Source: Candidatus Uhrbacteria bacterium
Lineage (GTDB): Bacteria; Patescibacteriota; Patescibacteriia; UBA9934
Assembly: GCA_003518105.1 (NCBI GenBank)
Contig: DOZH01000010.1
Span: forward strand, 1-17,497
Direction of reading: 5' to 3'
Length of the DNA stretch: 17,497 bases
Part shown: piece by piece, positions 5,565 to 13,128 of the stretch
How positions within the stretch are numbered: position 1 is the stretch's first letter
Layout of the letters: every line of letters begins with the position of its first letter
Notes under the pieces: model-generated
Seen by the model: only the letters and a program-made list of their open reading frames with translations
What the model was told of the DNA's origin: nothing
Databases searched by the model: none
Position numbers and translations under genes: made by a program

Positions 5565-6062
5565 TTATCCATACTGCTCGGCGATGAACGGGAGGACGAT
5601 ACCCAGGGAGAGGTAGTGTTGCTGGAGCGTTGGTGGGAGGAGGCGGAAGTCTTTGATGGTGCCGCGGCAGTTGGGAGAACCGCAGAGACAAGTCATGGTC
5701 CAGCTGTCCTCGTCCATGGAGGTCGAGTAGTCCCAGAGGATTTCTTCGCCGGGCATGAGGTCGCGGAGGGTGACGAACTCGAGATTTCTCAAACCGCAAT
5801 TAGGTTGGCAGGAGTGATTAGCGAGGCGTAATGGATCTGGCCAATCGAGATAGCTGTCTGGCTCGACCTGTAAAGCGTCACATTCTCGGTCATTTTTCTG
5901 AAGGGCGGTAGAGAAGTTGATTATTGGACCAGTAGCAACGCCGATGACGGTGCCGGCTACAATTGGCTCGACGGCGAAGAGGCCCTGACCGAATTGCGCT
6001 GGCTTGATGACGACTTGGGCCATAGTCTGGGGATAAGTAGTGAATACGTTGAGCGTCTTCAC
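5565..6062 (-). CDS. Small SET-domain protein, likely lysine methyltransferase
   Basis: SET domains transfer a methyl group from S-adenosylmethionine to lysine side chains. Counting from a GTG at 6062 (165 aa), GQGLFA (25-30) matches the first SET motif, NHSCQPNCG (82-90) is the NHSC-x-PNC motif of the active site, GEEILWDY (105-112) the second catalytic motif with its tyrosine, and CLCGSPNCRG (125-134) a post-SET cysteine cluster that would bind zinc with the earlier cysteine. Nearly the whole protein is the domain; there is no targeting region. No Shine-Dalgarno distinguishes GTG 6062, 3 bases from the leuS stop, from ATG 6023, which starts right before the domain. It is probably co-transcribed with leuS. 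The substrate is unknown; in bacteria such proteins are sporadic and often acquired from eukaryotes. Confidence 0.9.
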   Translation of the reverse strand: MKTLNVFTTYPQTMAQVVIKPAQFGQGLFAVEPIVAGTVIGVATGPIINFSTALQKNDRECDALQVEPDSYLDWPDPLRLANHSCQPNCGLRNLEFVTLRDLMPGEEILWDYSTSMDEDSWTMTCLCGSPNCRGTIKDFRLLPPTLQQHYLSLGIVLPFIAEQYG

Positions 6063-6064
6063 TA

Positions 6065-8356
6065 CTAAATCACAAAGTTTACAATCTTATTCGGGACGAC
6101 GATCGTCTTCTTAATCGGTGAGATGAGGAACTTGGCGACGTTGGGGTCGGATTGAGCTTGAGTGACGAGGGAGGATTCGGGGAGGTCCAGGGCGACCGTC
6201 AATGATGAACGGAGTTTGCCGTTTACTTGAATGGCGATGGTGACTTCCGAGTCGACGATGAGAGCTGGGTCAAACGTCGGCCAGTTCCCTGCTTCCATTA
6301 AGCTGGTACCACCGAGGGCTTCGTTCACTTCGTTGCCGACGTGAGGGGCGAATGGGGTCAGGATGGCTAGGAAGGTTAGAAGAGATGGCTTGGTGATACT
6401 CCCCTGCTCGAAGACGGTGTTGACGAAGGTCATCATGGCAGCGACGGCGGTGTTGAAGCGGAAATTGGTGATGTCTTCCGAGACTTTTTTGATGGTTTTG
6501 TGAAGGGCCTTAGTGACGTCTGGTGACTCGGCGGGAGCGATGAAATCTGGCAGTTTGGTGACGCGGTCCAGGAAGCGACGGACACCGACAACGCCATTCG
6601 TCGACCATGGGACGGGCTCCTCGAAGGGACCCATGAAGACTTCGTAGACACGGAGGGTATCGGCGCCGAATTCATTAACGATGTCGTCGGGGTTGATGAC
6701 GTTGCCCACGGATTTGCTCATCTTGGTGCCGTCTTCTGACATAATGAGGCCGTGGCTGTGGCGACGGGCGTAGGGTTCGCTAGTTGGCACGAGGCCTTGA
6801 TCGAAGAGGAATTTGTTCCAGAAACGGGAGTAGAGCAAGTGGAGGGTGGTGTGTTCCATGCCGCCGTTGTAGAGGTCGATTGGTAGCCAGTGTTTCAGCT
6901 TCTCCGCCGAAGCGAATTCGTTATTGTTGTTCGGATCGATGTAACGCAAGAAATACCAGCTGCTGCCGGCCCAGTTGGGCATGGTGTCGGTTTCTCGTTT
7001 GGCGTCTCCCCCGCAAGTTGGACATTTGGTGTTCACGAAGCTGTCGATGCTGGCTAAAGGTGACTCGCCGTTATCGGTTGGTTGATAATTGGCGACGTCA
7101 GGCAGGAGAACTGGGAGTTGGTCGTCGGGAACGGGGACCCAACCGCAGTGATCACAATGAATGAGCGGGATTGGTTCGCCCCAGTAGCGCTGACGGCTGA
7201 AGACCCAGTCGCGGAGTTTGTATTGGACGGTCTTTTTGCCGCCGGTTTTGGCGAGGGCGTCGGCGAAAGAGATGAGGGGGCGATCGACGATTGGGAGGTT
7301 GAAAGTTTGCGCAAAGGCGAGGTCGCGTTCGTCGTGTTGCGGCACAGCCATGACAGCACCGGTACCGTAATGACCGAGGACATAGTCCGCAATCCAGACT
7401 GGGACGCGTTCGTGGTTAGCGGGGTTGATGACGTAGCTGCCGGTAAAGGCGCCGGTTTTGGCTTTGGTGTCGTCGCCGCGCTCCATGTCGGTTTTAGTGG
7501 CCACTGATGCTATGTAACTGTGCACAGTATCACGCTGTTCGCTAGTGGTGAGAGACTCGACCAGTGGGTGTTCGGGGGCGATGACGAGATAGGTGACGCC
7601 AAAAATTGTGTCGGGGCGGGTGGTGAAGACGGTGATTTTTTCCTGACTGTCGACGACGGCGAAGTCGATTTCGGCGCCCTCGCTGCGGCCAATCCAGTCG
7701 ACCTGTTGCTTCTTAATCTTCGGCAGATAGTCAACCGTGTCGAGGTCGTCGATGAGACGATCCGCGTATTTGGTGATGGCGATCATCCACTGTTCTTTAT
7801 CGCGCTTTTCGACCGCGGTGCCGCAACGCTCGCATTTGCCGCCGACCACCTCCTCGTTGGCGAGGCCGATTTTGTCTTTAGGGCACCAGTTAATAGCCAT
7901 CGTCGACTTGTAAGCGAGGCCGGCTTTGAAAAATCGCAGGAACATCCACTGCGTCCATTTGTAATAGGCTGGATCCGTCGTGTTGACCTCGCGCGACCAG
8001 TCGAAACTGAAGCCGATGGCTTTGAGCTGACGACGGAAATTGTCGATGTTTTCTTTGGTGATGACGCTTGGGTGAATGCCGGTTTTGATGGCGTAGTTCT
8101 CGGCGGGCAAACCAAAGGCGTCCCAACCCATGGGGAAAAGGACGTTCTTGCCCAGCATCCGTTGTTGACGAGCCACGATGTCCAAGGCCGTGTAGCTGCG
8201 CGGATGGCCGACGTGGAGACCGGCGCCAGAGGGATACGGGAACTCCACTAGGACGTAATATTTTTCTTTAGGCGAGTCGTCCTGGGCGCGAAAAATTTGG
8301 GCTTTGGCCCAGGCGGCCTGCCACTTAGCGTCGATGGAACCATGGTTATAGGACAT
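6065..8356 (-). CDS. leuS: Leucyl-tRNA synthetase
   Basis: Class I synthetase that charges tRNA-Leu. In the 763-residue protein the ATP-binding HIGH motif is HVGH (48-51) in PYPSGAGLHVGHPRSY, and the second signature is KMSKS (545-549). The editing domain follows TTRPDT (245-250), with GTGAVMAVPQHDERD (331-345) holding the conserved Asp that blocks charged leucine. Cysteine pairs C158/C175/C178, C401/C404 and C445/C448 may bind zinc. At 763 aa it is shorter than the E. coli enzyme (860). The tail ends in the VNGKLR-type C-terminal domain. ATG at 8356 has no Shine-Dalgarno but an excellent promoter ending 8 bases upstream. The small SET-domain gene follows after 2 bases. Confidence 0.98.
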   Translation of the reverse strand: MSYNHGSIDAKWQAAWAKAQIFRAQDDSPKEKYYVLVEFPYPSGAGLHVGHPRSYTALDIVARQQRMLGKNVLFPMGWDAFGLPAENYAIKTGIHPSVITKENIDNFRRQLKAIGFSFDWSREVNTTDPAYYKWTQWMFLRFFKAGLAYKSTMAINWCPKDKIGLANEEVVGGKCERCGTAVEKRDKEQWMIAITKYADRLIDDLDTVDYLPKIKKQQVDWIGRSEGAEIDFAVVDSQEKITVFTTRPDTIFGVTYLVIAPEHPLVESLTTSEQRDTVHSYIASVATKTDMERGDDTKAKTGAFTGSYVINPANHERVPVWIADYVLGHYGTGAVMAVPQHDERDLAFAQTFNLPIVDRPLISFADALAKTGGKKTVQYKLRDWVFSRQRYWGEPIPLIHCDHCGWVPVPDDQLPVLLPDVANYQPTDNGESPLASIDSFVNTKCPTCGGDAKRETDTMPNWAGSSWYFLRYIDPNNNNEFASAEKLKHWLPIDLYNGGMEHTTLHLLYSRFWNKFLFDQGLVPTSEPYARRHSHGLIMSEDGTKMSKSVGNVINPDDIVNEFGADTLRVYEVFMGPFEEPVPWSTNGVVGVRRFLDRVTKLPDFIAPAESPDVTKALHKTIKKVSEDITNFRFNTAVAAMMTFVNTVFEQGSITKPSLLTFLAILTPFAPHVGNEVNEALGGTSLMEAGNWPTFDPALIVDSEVTIAIQVNGKLRSSLTVALDLPESSLVTQAQSDPNVAKFLISPIKKTIVVPNKIVNFVI

Positions 8357-8364
8357 ACTGCACC

Positions 8365-8393
8365 AGTGTAGCGATATTTGGGGTTTTGAGCAA
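8365..8393 (-). promoter_or_regulatory. leuS promoter, near-leaderless geometry
   Basis: Minus strand: -35 TTGCTC (8388-8393), 17-bp spacer, -10 TACACT (8365-8370), then 8 bases to the ATG. Transcription would start within a base or two of the start codon. Confidence 0.55.
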
Positions 8394-8406
8394 AAAAGGG
8401 TCGCTC

Positions 8407-8530
8407 GGAGCTGTCAGTTAGTCGACTCCTAGCGGCGCCTCGTCAACCGTACCGGCTGGCTACACCTCGTATGACTCGGGGGCCGGCACAGGGCCGAGGT
8501 TGGCGTCGTCGTCGACCAACCGACAGCTCC
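8407..8530 (-). ncRNA. Candidate structured RNA or hairpin element, contains repeat block A
   Basis: A 20-base inverted repeat: GGAGCTGTC-a-GTT-a-GTCGAC (8407-8426) faces GTCGAC-c-AAC-c-GACAGCTCC (8511-8530). The only two differences become G-U pairs on the minus strand and A-C mismatches on the plus strand. An RNA made from the minus strand could therefore form 20 continuous pairs around an 84-base interior that includes block A (8475-8510) with its own hairpin. There is no coding sequence in it. It lies between the 186-aa gene's terminator and the leuS promoter. Whether it is transcribed is unknown. Confidence 0.45.
8475..8510. repeat. Intergenic repeat block A, copy 2
   Basis: 36 bases nearly identical to 2031-2065, including the CTCGG ... 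CCGAG hairpin and the TGGCGTCGTC end. Confidence 0.75.
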
Positions 8531-8547
8531 TCGCTCCTACAAGGCTC
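8521..8547. repeat. Intergenic repeat block B, copy 2
   Basis: 27 bases matching 2247-2273 except three adjacent positions. Here blocks A and B are only 10 bases apart, versus 181 in copy 1. Confidence 0.7.
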
Positions 8548-8555
8548 TGGCTGCA

Positions 8556-8596
8556 TAAAAAAAGCCCCGAAGCCAGGGGTGAGCCGGGCTTCGGGG
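8556..8596 (-). terminator. Terminator of the 186-aa gene
   Basis: Minus strand: CCCCGAAGCC (8587-8596), 12-base loop, GGCTTCGGGG (8565-8574), C, then seven T. A strong 10-bp stem, similar to the one at 9236-9278. It starts 16 bases after the stop. Confidence 0.9.
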
Positions 8597-8611
8597 ATGG
8601 GACGAGGGTGG

Positions 8612-9172
8612 CTACGTCGGCCAAGTGGCGACGCCAGTGACGAAGGCCCTGAGGTGACGGAGCATGTCATCACGGGTGATGGGAGTACTTCGCAGAACTG
8701 GTGAGAGGCTCGATAAGGGAAAGGCGCGATGCTGTCGCAAGCCCATGAGGTACTGCTCCCACAGGTCCGTCGCTTCTTCCGGGTGGTAGTGCTTAGCGCA
8801 CTGGCAGCAGCCCAGGAAGTAGTCGTAGAGACCGGACACGCCGAGGTGCAGATGCAGGATGTGCGCCAGAACGAAAGCCGCTGTACCTTCATCACCCGAA
8901 CTGGCATCTGAACTCTTGGCCACGAGGTCCAGGTAGCAGAGGAAACGGTGGCCGAAGGTGCTGTGGCCCGCGGGACAGACTACTGGAGGACGTGGGAACA
9001 TATTCCCGACAGATTCGATGTAGGCATACAACAGACCGGTGAGGCTGCTCAGCTCCTGGTCGACGAAGCCGAGGTTGCGCAGTTCGGCGAAGACCTGGCT
9101 CGCGACCGTGTCATCGGTGAGCAGGTCCTGGCAAAGGACGAGTTGAGGAAAGGACATTTGACCCAAGATCAT
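8612..9172 (-). CDS. Unrecognised 186-aa protein, first of three orphan units
   Basis: No family recognised. ATG at 9172 has GGAG six bases upstream, next to a 9-bp leader hairpin. The protein is soluble and helix-rich. An N-terminal VFAELRNLGFVDQELSSLTG resembles ELRHLGYSLVETDRAF in the 200-aa neighbour and WLSRLGYTDSDFSRQL in the frameshifted one. Near the end, TPITRDDMLRHLRAF resembles TPTTRQAFILEYCRY in the frameshifted gene. The middle is rich in histidine and cysteine (AHILHLHLG, then GCCQCAKHYH), a possible metal site. It has its own terminator. I infer that the three neighbours are distant paralogs; identity is too low to be sure by eye. Confidence 0.75.
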   Translation of the reverse strand: MILGQMSFPQLVLCQDLLTDDTVASQVFAELRNLGFVDQELSSLTGLLYAYIESVGNMFPRPPVVCPAGHSTFGHRFLCYLDLVAKSSDASSGDEGTAAFVLAHILHLHLGVSGLYDYFLGCCQCAKHYHPEEATDLWEQYLMGLRQHRAFPLSSLSPVLRSTPITRDDMLRHLRAFVTGVATWPT

Positions 9173-9181
9173 GATGAACTC

Positions 9182-9211
9182 CAGCTTGACGGGGTGAAGA
9201 TGTCAGAGCTG
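9182..9211 (-). promoter_or_regulatory. Leader hairpin before the 186-aa gene
   Basis: Minus strand CAGCT-c-TGAC, 11-base loop, GTCA-AGCTG: nine pairs with one bulge, ending directly against the GGAG ribosome binding site. Could stabilise the mRNA or tune initiation. Confidence 0.4.
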
Positions 9212-9235
9212 AGGGAAGAGTGACAGATTATGGAT

Positions 9236-9278
9236 CAAAAAGAAAGCCCCGAGGCTTGGCATAGGCCAGGCCTCGGGG
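9236..9278 (-). terminator. Terminator of the frameshifted 220-aa gene
   Basis: Minus strand: CCCCGAGGC (9270-9278), inner TGGC/GCCA pairing, GCCTCGGGG (9247-9255), then CTTTCTTTTTG. Related in sequence to the terminator at 8556-8596. Confidence 0.88.
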
Positions 9279-9306
9279 ACGGAGGGAGAGCGGAACTGAC
9301 GCGAGG

Positions 9307-9968
9307 TCAGCTCACCGGAAGGGGTTTGACGACGCCCGGGTGGTGGTCGTCCACGGAGTTGCGGGCGTGGCCGATGACGTCGGGGTCGAGGTTGTAACCG
9401 ACGACGTGCACTGGGGGCTGCGGATGGTACCGGCAGTACTCGAGGATGAACGCTTGCCGTGTGGTCGGCGTGTTGAGACCCGGATAGCAACCAAACTCGA
9501 GACGCTCCTGCAAGTAGCTAGCCAACAGGTCAGACCGTACGTCATACGGCCGACGACCGGCGTGCAAACCGGTCATCAAGCCCGCGAGGCCGCGCACGTC
9601 GAGCTCGTCGCCCAGAACCTGCAGCAACACGTCGCGAACTGGAGCGTCGAGCAGCTCGCCCTTGATCCTCGACGTGAGCCACAACCCAGCAAACGCCAGA
9701 AGCAGATTGCCGAACCGACCGTCGCCCTGGTAGAGCGTGGGGTCGAGCCGGTCTCGCGGACAGCGATCACGATGACCGAGAGATGGTTGGCAAGCTCATG
9801 CCGCTGCAGACCGAGCTGACGAGAGAAGTCAGAATCGGTGTAGCCCAGGCGGCTGAGCCAGATGAGAACGTATTGCAACGTACTCGGTCGGCCGGCTTGA
9901 TTGGCCAACAGGTGAACGCGCATGGCCAGCAGATCGCGAGGAGGAAGAACTGGTTTCGACTGAGACAC
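9307..9968 (-). pseudogene. Unrecognised about 220-aa protein gene with a one-base frameshift
   Basis: GTG at 9968 with AGGAG five bases upstream starts a good protein (MSQSKPVLPPRDLLAMRVHL and on) that looks natural to about residue 75 (SVIVIAVRETG). It then turns into an S/R/C-rich shadow sequence. The neighbouring frame becomes natural at the same place (LDPTLYQGDGRFGNLLLAF) and continues to TGA at 9307. The whole stretch is 662 bases; one added base, for example in the CCCC run at 9739-9742, gives a single 220-aa frame. The size and flanking signals match its neighbours. The first half carries WLSRLGYTDSDFS and the second half TPTTRQAFILEYCRY, both echoed in the 186-aa gene. No slippery heptamer is present, so deletion or sequencing error is more likely than programmed shifting. 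Confidence 0.7.
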
Positions 9969-10018
9969 GGTGACTCCTAGCTAAGACGGGGGTTGAAACG
10001 TCAAAGCGGCAAAAGTGT

Positions 10019-10051
10019 GCCTGAGATAAAGTAAAAAGTAAAGGCTCAGGC
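10019..10051 (-). promoter_or_regulatory. Hairpin in the leader or promoter zone of the 220-aa gene
   Basis: GCCTGAG (10019-10025) pairs perfectly with CTCAGGC (10045-10051) around a 19-base A/T-only core of repeated AGTAAA. It lies just after the terminator of the upstream unit. Function unknown. Confidence 0.35.
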
Positions 10052-10054
10052 TCG

Positions 10055-10096
10055 TAAAAGTAAAACCCTGCGCTGCCGAAGCAGAACAGGGTTTTT
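10055..10096 (-). terminator. Terminator of the 200-aa gene
   Basis: Minus strand: AAAACCCTG ... CAGGGTTTT with a nested CTGC-TTCG-GCAG tetraloop hairpin (10073-10084), then ACTTTTACG. It starts 19 bases after the stop. Confidence 0.85.
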
Positions 10097-10114
10097 GAGG
10101 ACGCCGGGTGGGCG

Positions 10115-10717
10115 TCAGTAGCCGGCGGCGAAGGCGAGCTCGCGCTCGACCTCAGCAAACTTGGGGACAGGCTGAGAACGGCCGAGATGGCGCTCACAGG
10201 CGTGGTTGACAAACGCCTTGAGGCTGAAGAAGTGGCTGTCGTCGGTGGCCGGCAAAGCGTCGTGCATGCTCTCGATGCTCAGGCAACAGTCGAGGAGCAA
10301 GCGCTGGCCCTCAAGCTCGACGGGCAACACGGCAGGCGACACGGGATCCGCGATGTACCGGCGACGCTCGATGGTGGCCACGTACTCGCCGAGCAGGCCA
10401 GACAGTACCTGGCGCAGGCGTTCGTCATCGGGCGACAGCGAGTGGCTCTTGGTGCTGAGGTCGACGAGCTTGGCCCGACGTTCGTGCCACAGGGGTTGGC
10501 CAGCGGCGAGCAAGGGGCGATTCTCGATGTCGACCGAGAACAAGTCACAGAGTCGCGCCAGGCCGGGGACGGGGCCCTGCCAGCTGAAGGCGCGGTCGGT
10601 CTCGACCAGGCTGTAGCCCAGGTGACGAAGCTCGAGGATGGCCGGCCAGTAGGGGTGACAGGCGTTGAGGACGGAACGGATGACCGGGCGATTGGGATTG
10701 AGCAGAATTTGGTACAT
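10115..10717 (-). CDS. Unrecognised 200-aa protein, third of the orphan units
   Basis: No family recognised. The start is ATG 10717, which has GGAG six bases upstream; a TTG further out (10729) lies inside that ribosome binding site and is unlikely. The protein (MYQILLNPNRPVIRSVLNAC and on) is soluble and helical, with basic and acidic clusters (DDERLRQVL, then IERRRYIAD). ELRHLGYSLVETDRAF near residue 33 resembles segments in the two downstream orphan genes. The order promoter, gene, terminator is complete: promoter 10771-10799, terminator 10055-10096. It is transcribed away from the m5C methyltransferase gene. Confidence 0.75.
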   Translation of the reverse strand: MYQILLNPNRPVIRSVLNACHPYWPAILELRHLGYSLVETDRAFSWQGPVPGLARLCDLFSVDIENRPLLAAGQPLWHERRAKLVDLSTKSHSLSPDDERLRQVLSGLLGEYVATIERRRYIADPVSPAVLPVELEGQRLLLDCCLSIESMHDALPATDDSHFFSLKAFVNHACERHLGRSQPVPKFAEVERELAFAAGY

Positions 10718-10770
10718 GGGAGTCTCCAAGTGACTTTGGTTGTGGCGACGCCCTGATTGGCGCGGGCGGA

Positions 10771-10799
10771 ATAGTAGCAGATAAGGCTAGCTTTAGCAA
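10771..10799 (-). promoter_or_regulatory. Promoter candidate for the 200-aa gene
   Basis: Minus strand: -35 TTGCTA (10794-10799), 17-bp spacer, -10 TACTAT (10771-10776). Just downstream, CGCCC ... GGGCG can form a hairpin near the mRNA 5' end. Confidence 0.5.
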
Positions 10800-10810
10800 A
10801 CGTTTTAGGG

Positions 10811-10816
10811 TAAGCT
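10811..10816 (+). promoter_or_regulatory. -10 box candidate for the m5C methyltransferase gene
   Basis: TAAGCT, 9 bases before the ATG at 10826. The same hexamer is the -10 of the fourth array gene (15745-15750). The -35 is weak. Confidence 0.25.
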
Positions 10817-10825
10817 GGGACTACT

Positions 10826-11725
10826 ATGGCTTTGCCCCAAGAATTTATAGACAGGTTGACAGCCCAGTTTGGCGCCAGTAATACCAGTGTTATTTTGCGC
10901 GGTTTAGCGGCTAAAAGGCCGACAACGTTCCGCACCAACCTGCTCCGCACCACGGACGAGGCGGTGATGGAGGGTTTGCGCCAGGCTCAGGTCATGTTTG
11001 CCCGGGTCAAGGAAATTCCTCATGCTTTTAGCGTGCGTAATATTGAAAATGACGAGGTGCTGAAGCTAAAACTCAATGAAGACGGGGAAATTTACTTGCA
11101 AGGGCTGACGAGTATGCTCCCCGCCGTCATTCTCGACCCAAAGCCGGGTAAAGTGGTGGCTGATATTTGTGCGGCGCCTGGAAGTAAGACTAGCCAGATG
11201 GCGGCCATGATGAAAAATGAGGGCAAGATAATTGCCGTGGAAGAGAATAGCGTGCGTTACCAGAAGCTCATGAACACTTTGCGTATTCAAGGGGCGAGCA
11301 TGGTGGAGGCGAAGCTGGAGGACTCGACGATTCTACATCACACCATGCCAGAAATGTTCGACAATATTTTGGCCGACGTCCCCTGCTCGGCGGAAGGACG
11401 CATCAACGTCGACGACCAGCGGAGTTATGGCTTTTGGTCGCTCAAGAACATCGTCGCCCATGCTAAGTTACAGCGTCGCCTACTCCGCAGCGCTTATCTC
11501 TGTTTGAAACCAGGCGGGACACTTGTTTACTCGACGTGTACGCTGGCGGCGGAAGAAAATGAGGCGCAGATTGACTGGTTCTTGGCCGAGTACCCGGATA
11601 TGAAGGCGGAGGCGATAACAATCCCCTTCTCGCCGTCGATCACGCACAAAAATAAGTCACTGACGTTGTTGCCGAGTGCGAGTGCGGAGGGTTTTTTTGT
11701 GGCGAAGATGGTGAAGAAGGTGTAG
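10826..11725 (+). CDS. RsmB/Sun/NOL1-family RNA m5C methyltransferase
   Basis: S-adenosylmethionine-dependent cytosine-C5 methyltransferase acting on rRNA or tRNA. The 299-aa protein has motif I DICAAPGSKTSQMA (113-126), motif IV ADVPCSAEG (183-191) with catalytic-cycle Cys187, and motif VI YSTCTL (235-240) with nucleophile Cys238. A short N-terminal region (1-100) includes the TFRTNLL segment common to the family. It lacks the long N-terminal NusB-like domain of E. coli RsmB, so it is better called a compact Sun/NSUN-type enzyme; the exact target base cannot be read from the sequence. The ATG has no good Shine-Dalgarno and a TAAGCT box 9 bases upstream. It converges with the 462-aa gene, the stops being only 5 bases apart. 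Confidence 0.93.
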   Translation: MALPQEFIDRLTAQFGASNTSVILRGLAAKRPTTFRTNLLRTTDEAVMEGLRQAQVMFARVKEIPHAFSVRNIENDEVLKLKLNEDGEIYLQGLTSMLPAVILDPKPGKVVADICAAPGSKTSQMAAMMKNEGKIIAVEENSVRYQKLMNTLRIQGASMVEAKLEDSTILHHTMPEMFDNILADVPCSAEGRINVDDQRSYGFWSLKNIVAHAKLQRRLLRSAYLCLKPGGTLVYSTCTLAAEENEAQIDWFLAEYPDMKAEAITIPFSPSITHKNKSLTLLPSASAEGFFVAKMVKKV

Positions 11726-11730
11726 CTATT

Positions 11731-13119
11731 TTAGCGTTTTCTGATGGTGGCCAATTCCTGACGAGCTGAGTCTTCTTTCGCTATATTCGAAAAAGATTCT
11801 GCCGCCAAGTGTGACCAGTATTTGAGAGTGTGATCATTAGACGGCTTGTCTTCTATTTTTTTTGGCTGATAATAAGTTGGGGCGGGGTCGCGATGTTTGT
11901 TATCTTCGATGAGGGCCAGACCGAAGCCATGTGTCTTTTCTAGCAAGTATTGCTGTTGATTAAGTAATTTAACCAAGGCGTGATCGCGAGTTGTGACGGC
12001 TTTAGTCATATCCTCCAAATAAGCTTCACGAAGTTTACTGGCTGGGTTGCTGACCATGGACCAAAGACGGGAAAGTAGTTTGTTCTCTTCGTCGACGGCA
12101 GCTTGAGCTTTTTGGCAATGGTTGTTAGCAGCATGAAGCTCGCGTAGCAAGATGGTGCGTTTGGCTTGCTCCCTCTTTTGCACGGGTTCAAGAATTTTAG
12201 TGCGAGCAGTGGTGGCTATATCCCAGATAGTCTCTACCTCCTGTTGACGCATGGCTTTTTGGCGTTTATCTATTTTTCCACTATAGAACCTGCCTTCATC
12301 TTCGCGTAATGGCAGTTTAAACCAGCTGGTCAGATGTTTTGCTTCGTTGATTATTTGGTCGTAAGTTCTCCGCCGAGAATGTAATTTATGCGGAGCTGTG
12401 ACTTCGGGAAGATAGTTAGGCGATGCAATATGAGCAATGGCTGTCCAAAAATCGTTGCGAAGAAATATTTTTGGGAGCAAAAAATAGTCTTTTTGAGAGT
12501 AGTATTCCTTACGTTCTTCGATAAGATCTGACAGTTCTGCGCCGTATAATAACTCTTTAATAACAGCTGAATCGTTGGCCTGATCAGTGCCAATCTCGAT
12601 GGTCAGAGTTTGCTTGTCGTTAAATTGGCCTTTAGTATAACCAGTAGTAATGGTGGCGATACGAGCGTTTTCGTAAACAGCTAGAGAATCTTCAGCTGGA
12701 GCTAGGCCGCGGGCAATAATTTCTGCACAATCATTCTGACGGAGTAAGCGAATAATACCGGCGGTGACTGTGTGTTTTAGCAAATTGTCAGGGTTACGGA
12801 TTTTTTTCCTTTCGATTTCGAGCAGCTCAAGCTCGTCAGCCATGGCTTCGTGGGCGGTTCGGTAGGCGGCTAAAACTTCTGGTTTATCGGCCAACTTAGC
12901 TAATGCTTCCTTAATGCCCATGCCAAGCAGGATTTCAACCCTTTTCGCGATGTCATGATTGATTTCCCCCGCTTCCAACATTTCTTTAGCCAAATCACGC
13001 TGCTCGACTTTAGCGAGAGCCTCCGTGGGCATAATTTCTGGAGTACGTAGAGTTTCCGGCGAACGTTCTGGTGAAACAGGTGGATGCTCGCCTTCACCTG
13101 GTGGTCTTTTTTGGGTCAT
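11731..13119 (-). CDS. Unrecognised 462-aa charged, helical protein
   Basis: No family recognised. The N-terminal ~30 residues are proline- and glutamate-rich and look disordered (GEGEHPPVSPERSPETLRTP). The rest is highly charged and helical, with coiled-coil-like stretches around 80-110 (MADELELLEIERKKIRNPD) and 290-350 (QQEVETIWDIATTARTKIL, then an E/K/Q/A-rich run). There is no signal peptide or membrane segment, so it is likely cytoplasmic. Base composition is clearly more AT-rich than its neighbours, with many A/T-ending codons, which may mean a different origin. ATG 13119 has no Shine-Dalgarno; an extended -10 lies 9 bases upstream. It is separated from the paralog array by a short divergent gap. 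Confidence 0.8.
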   Translation of the reverse strand: MTQKRPPGEGEHPPVSPERSPETLRTPEIMPTEALAKVEQRDLAKEMLEAGEINHDIAKRVEILLGMGIKEALAKLADKPEVLAAYRTAHEAMADELELLEIERKKIRNPDNLLKHTVTAGIIRLLRQNDCAEIIARGLAPAEDSLAVYENARIATITTGYTKGQFNDKQTLTIEIGTDQANDSAVIKELLYGAELSDLIEERKEYYSQKDYFLLPKIFLRNDFWTAIAHIASPNYLPEVTAPHKLHSRRRTYDQIINEAKHLTSWFKLPLREDEGRFYSGKIDKRQKAMRQQEVETIWDIATTARTKILEPVQKREQAKRTILLRELHAANNHCQKAQAAVDEENKLLSRLWSMVSNPASKLREAYLEDMTKAVTTRDHALVKLLNQQQYLLEKTHGFGLALIEDNKHRDPAPTYYQPKKIEDKPSNDHTLKYWSHLAAESFSNIAKEDSARQELATIRKR

Positions 13120-13128
13120 ATTGAGTGT

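Noticed and set aside
7520..8251. 243-codon plus-strand frame inside leuS
   Set aside because: It is antisense to an unmistakable synthetase; the open frame follows from the GC-rich codons of leuS.
9739..9742. Programmed frameshift site in the 220-aa gene
   Set aside because: The CCCC run does not form an X-XXY-YYZ slippery site, and no stimulatory structure is evident; a deletion or error is simpler.
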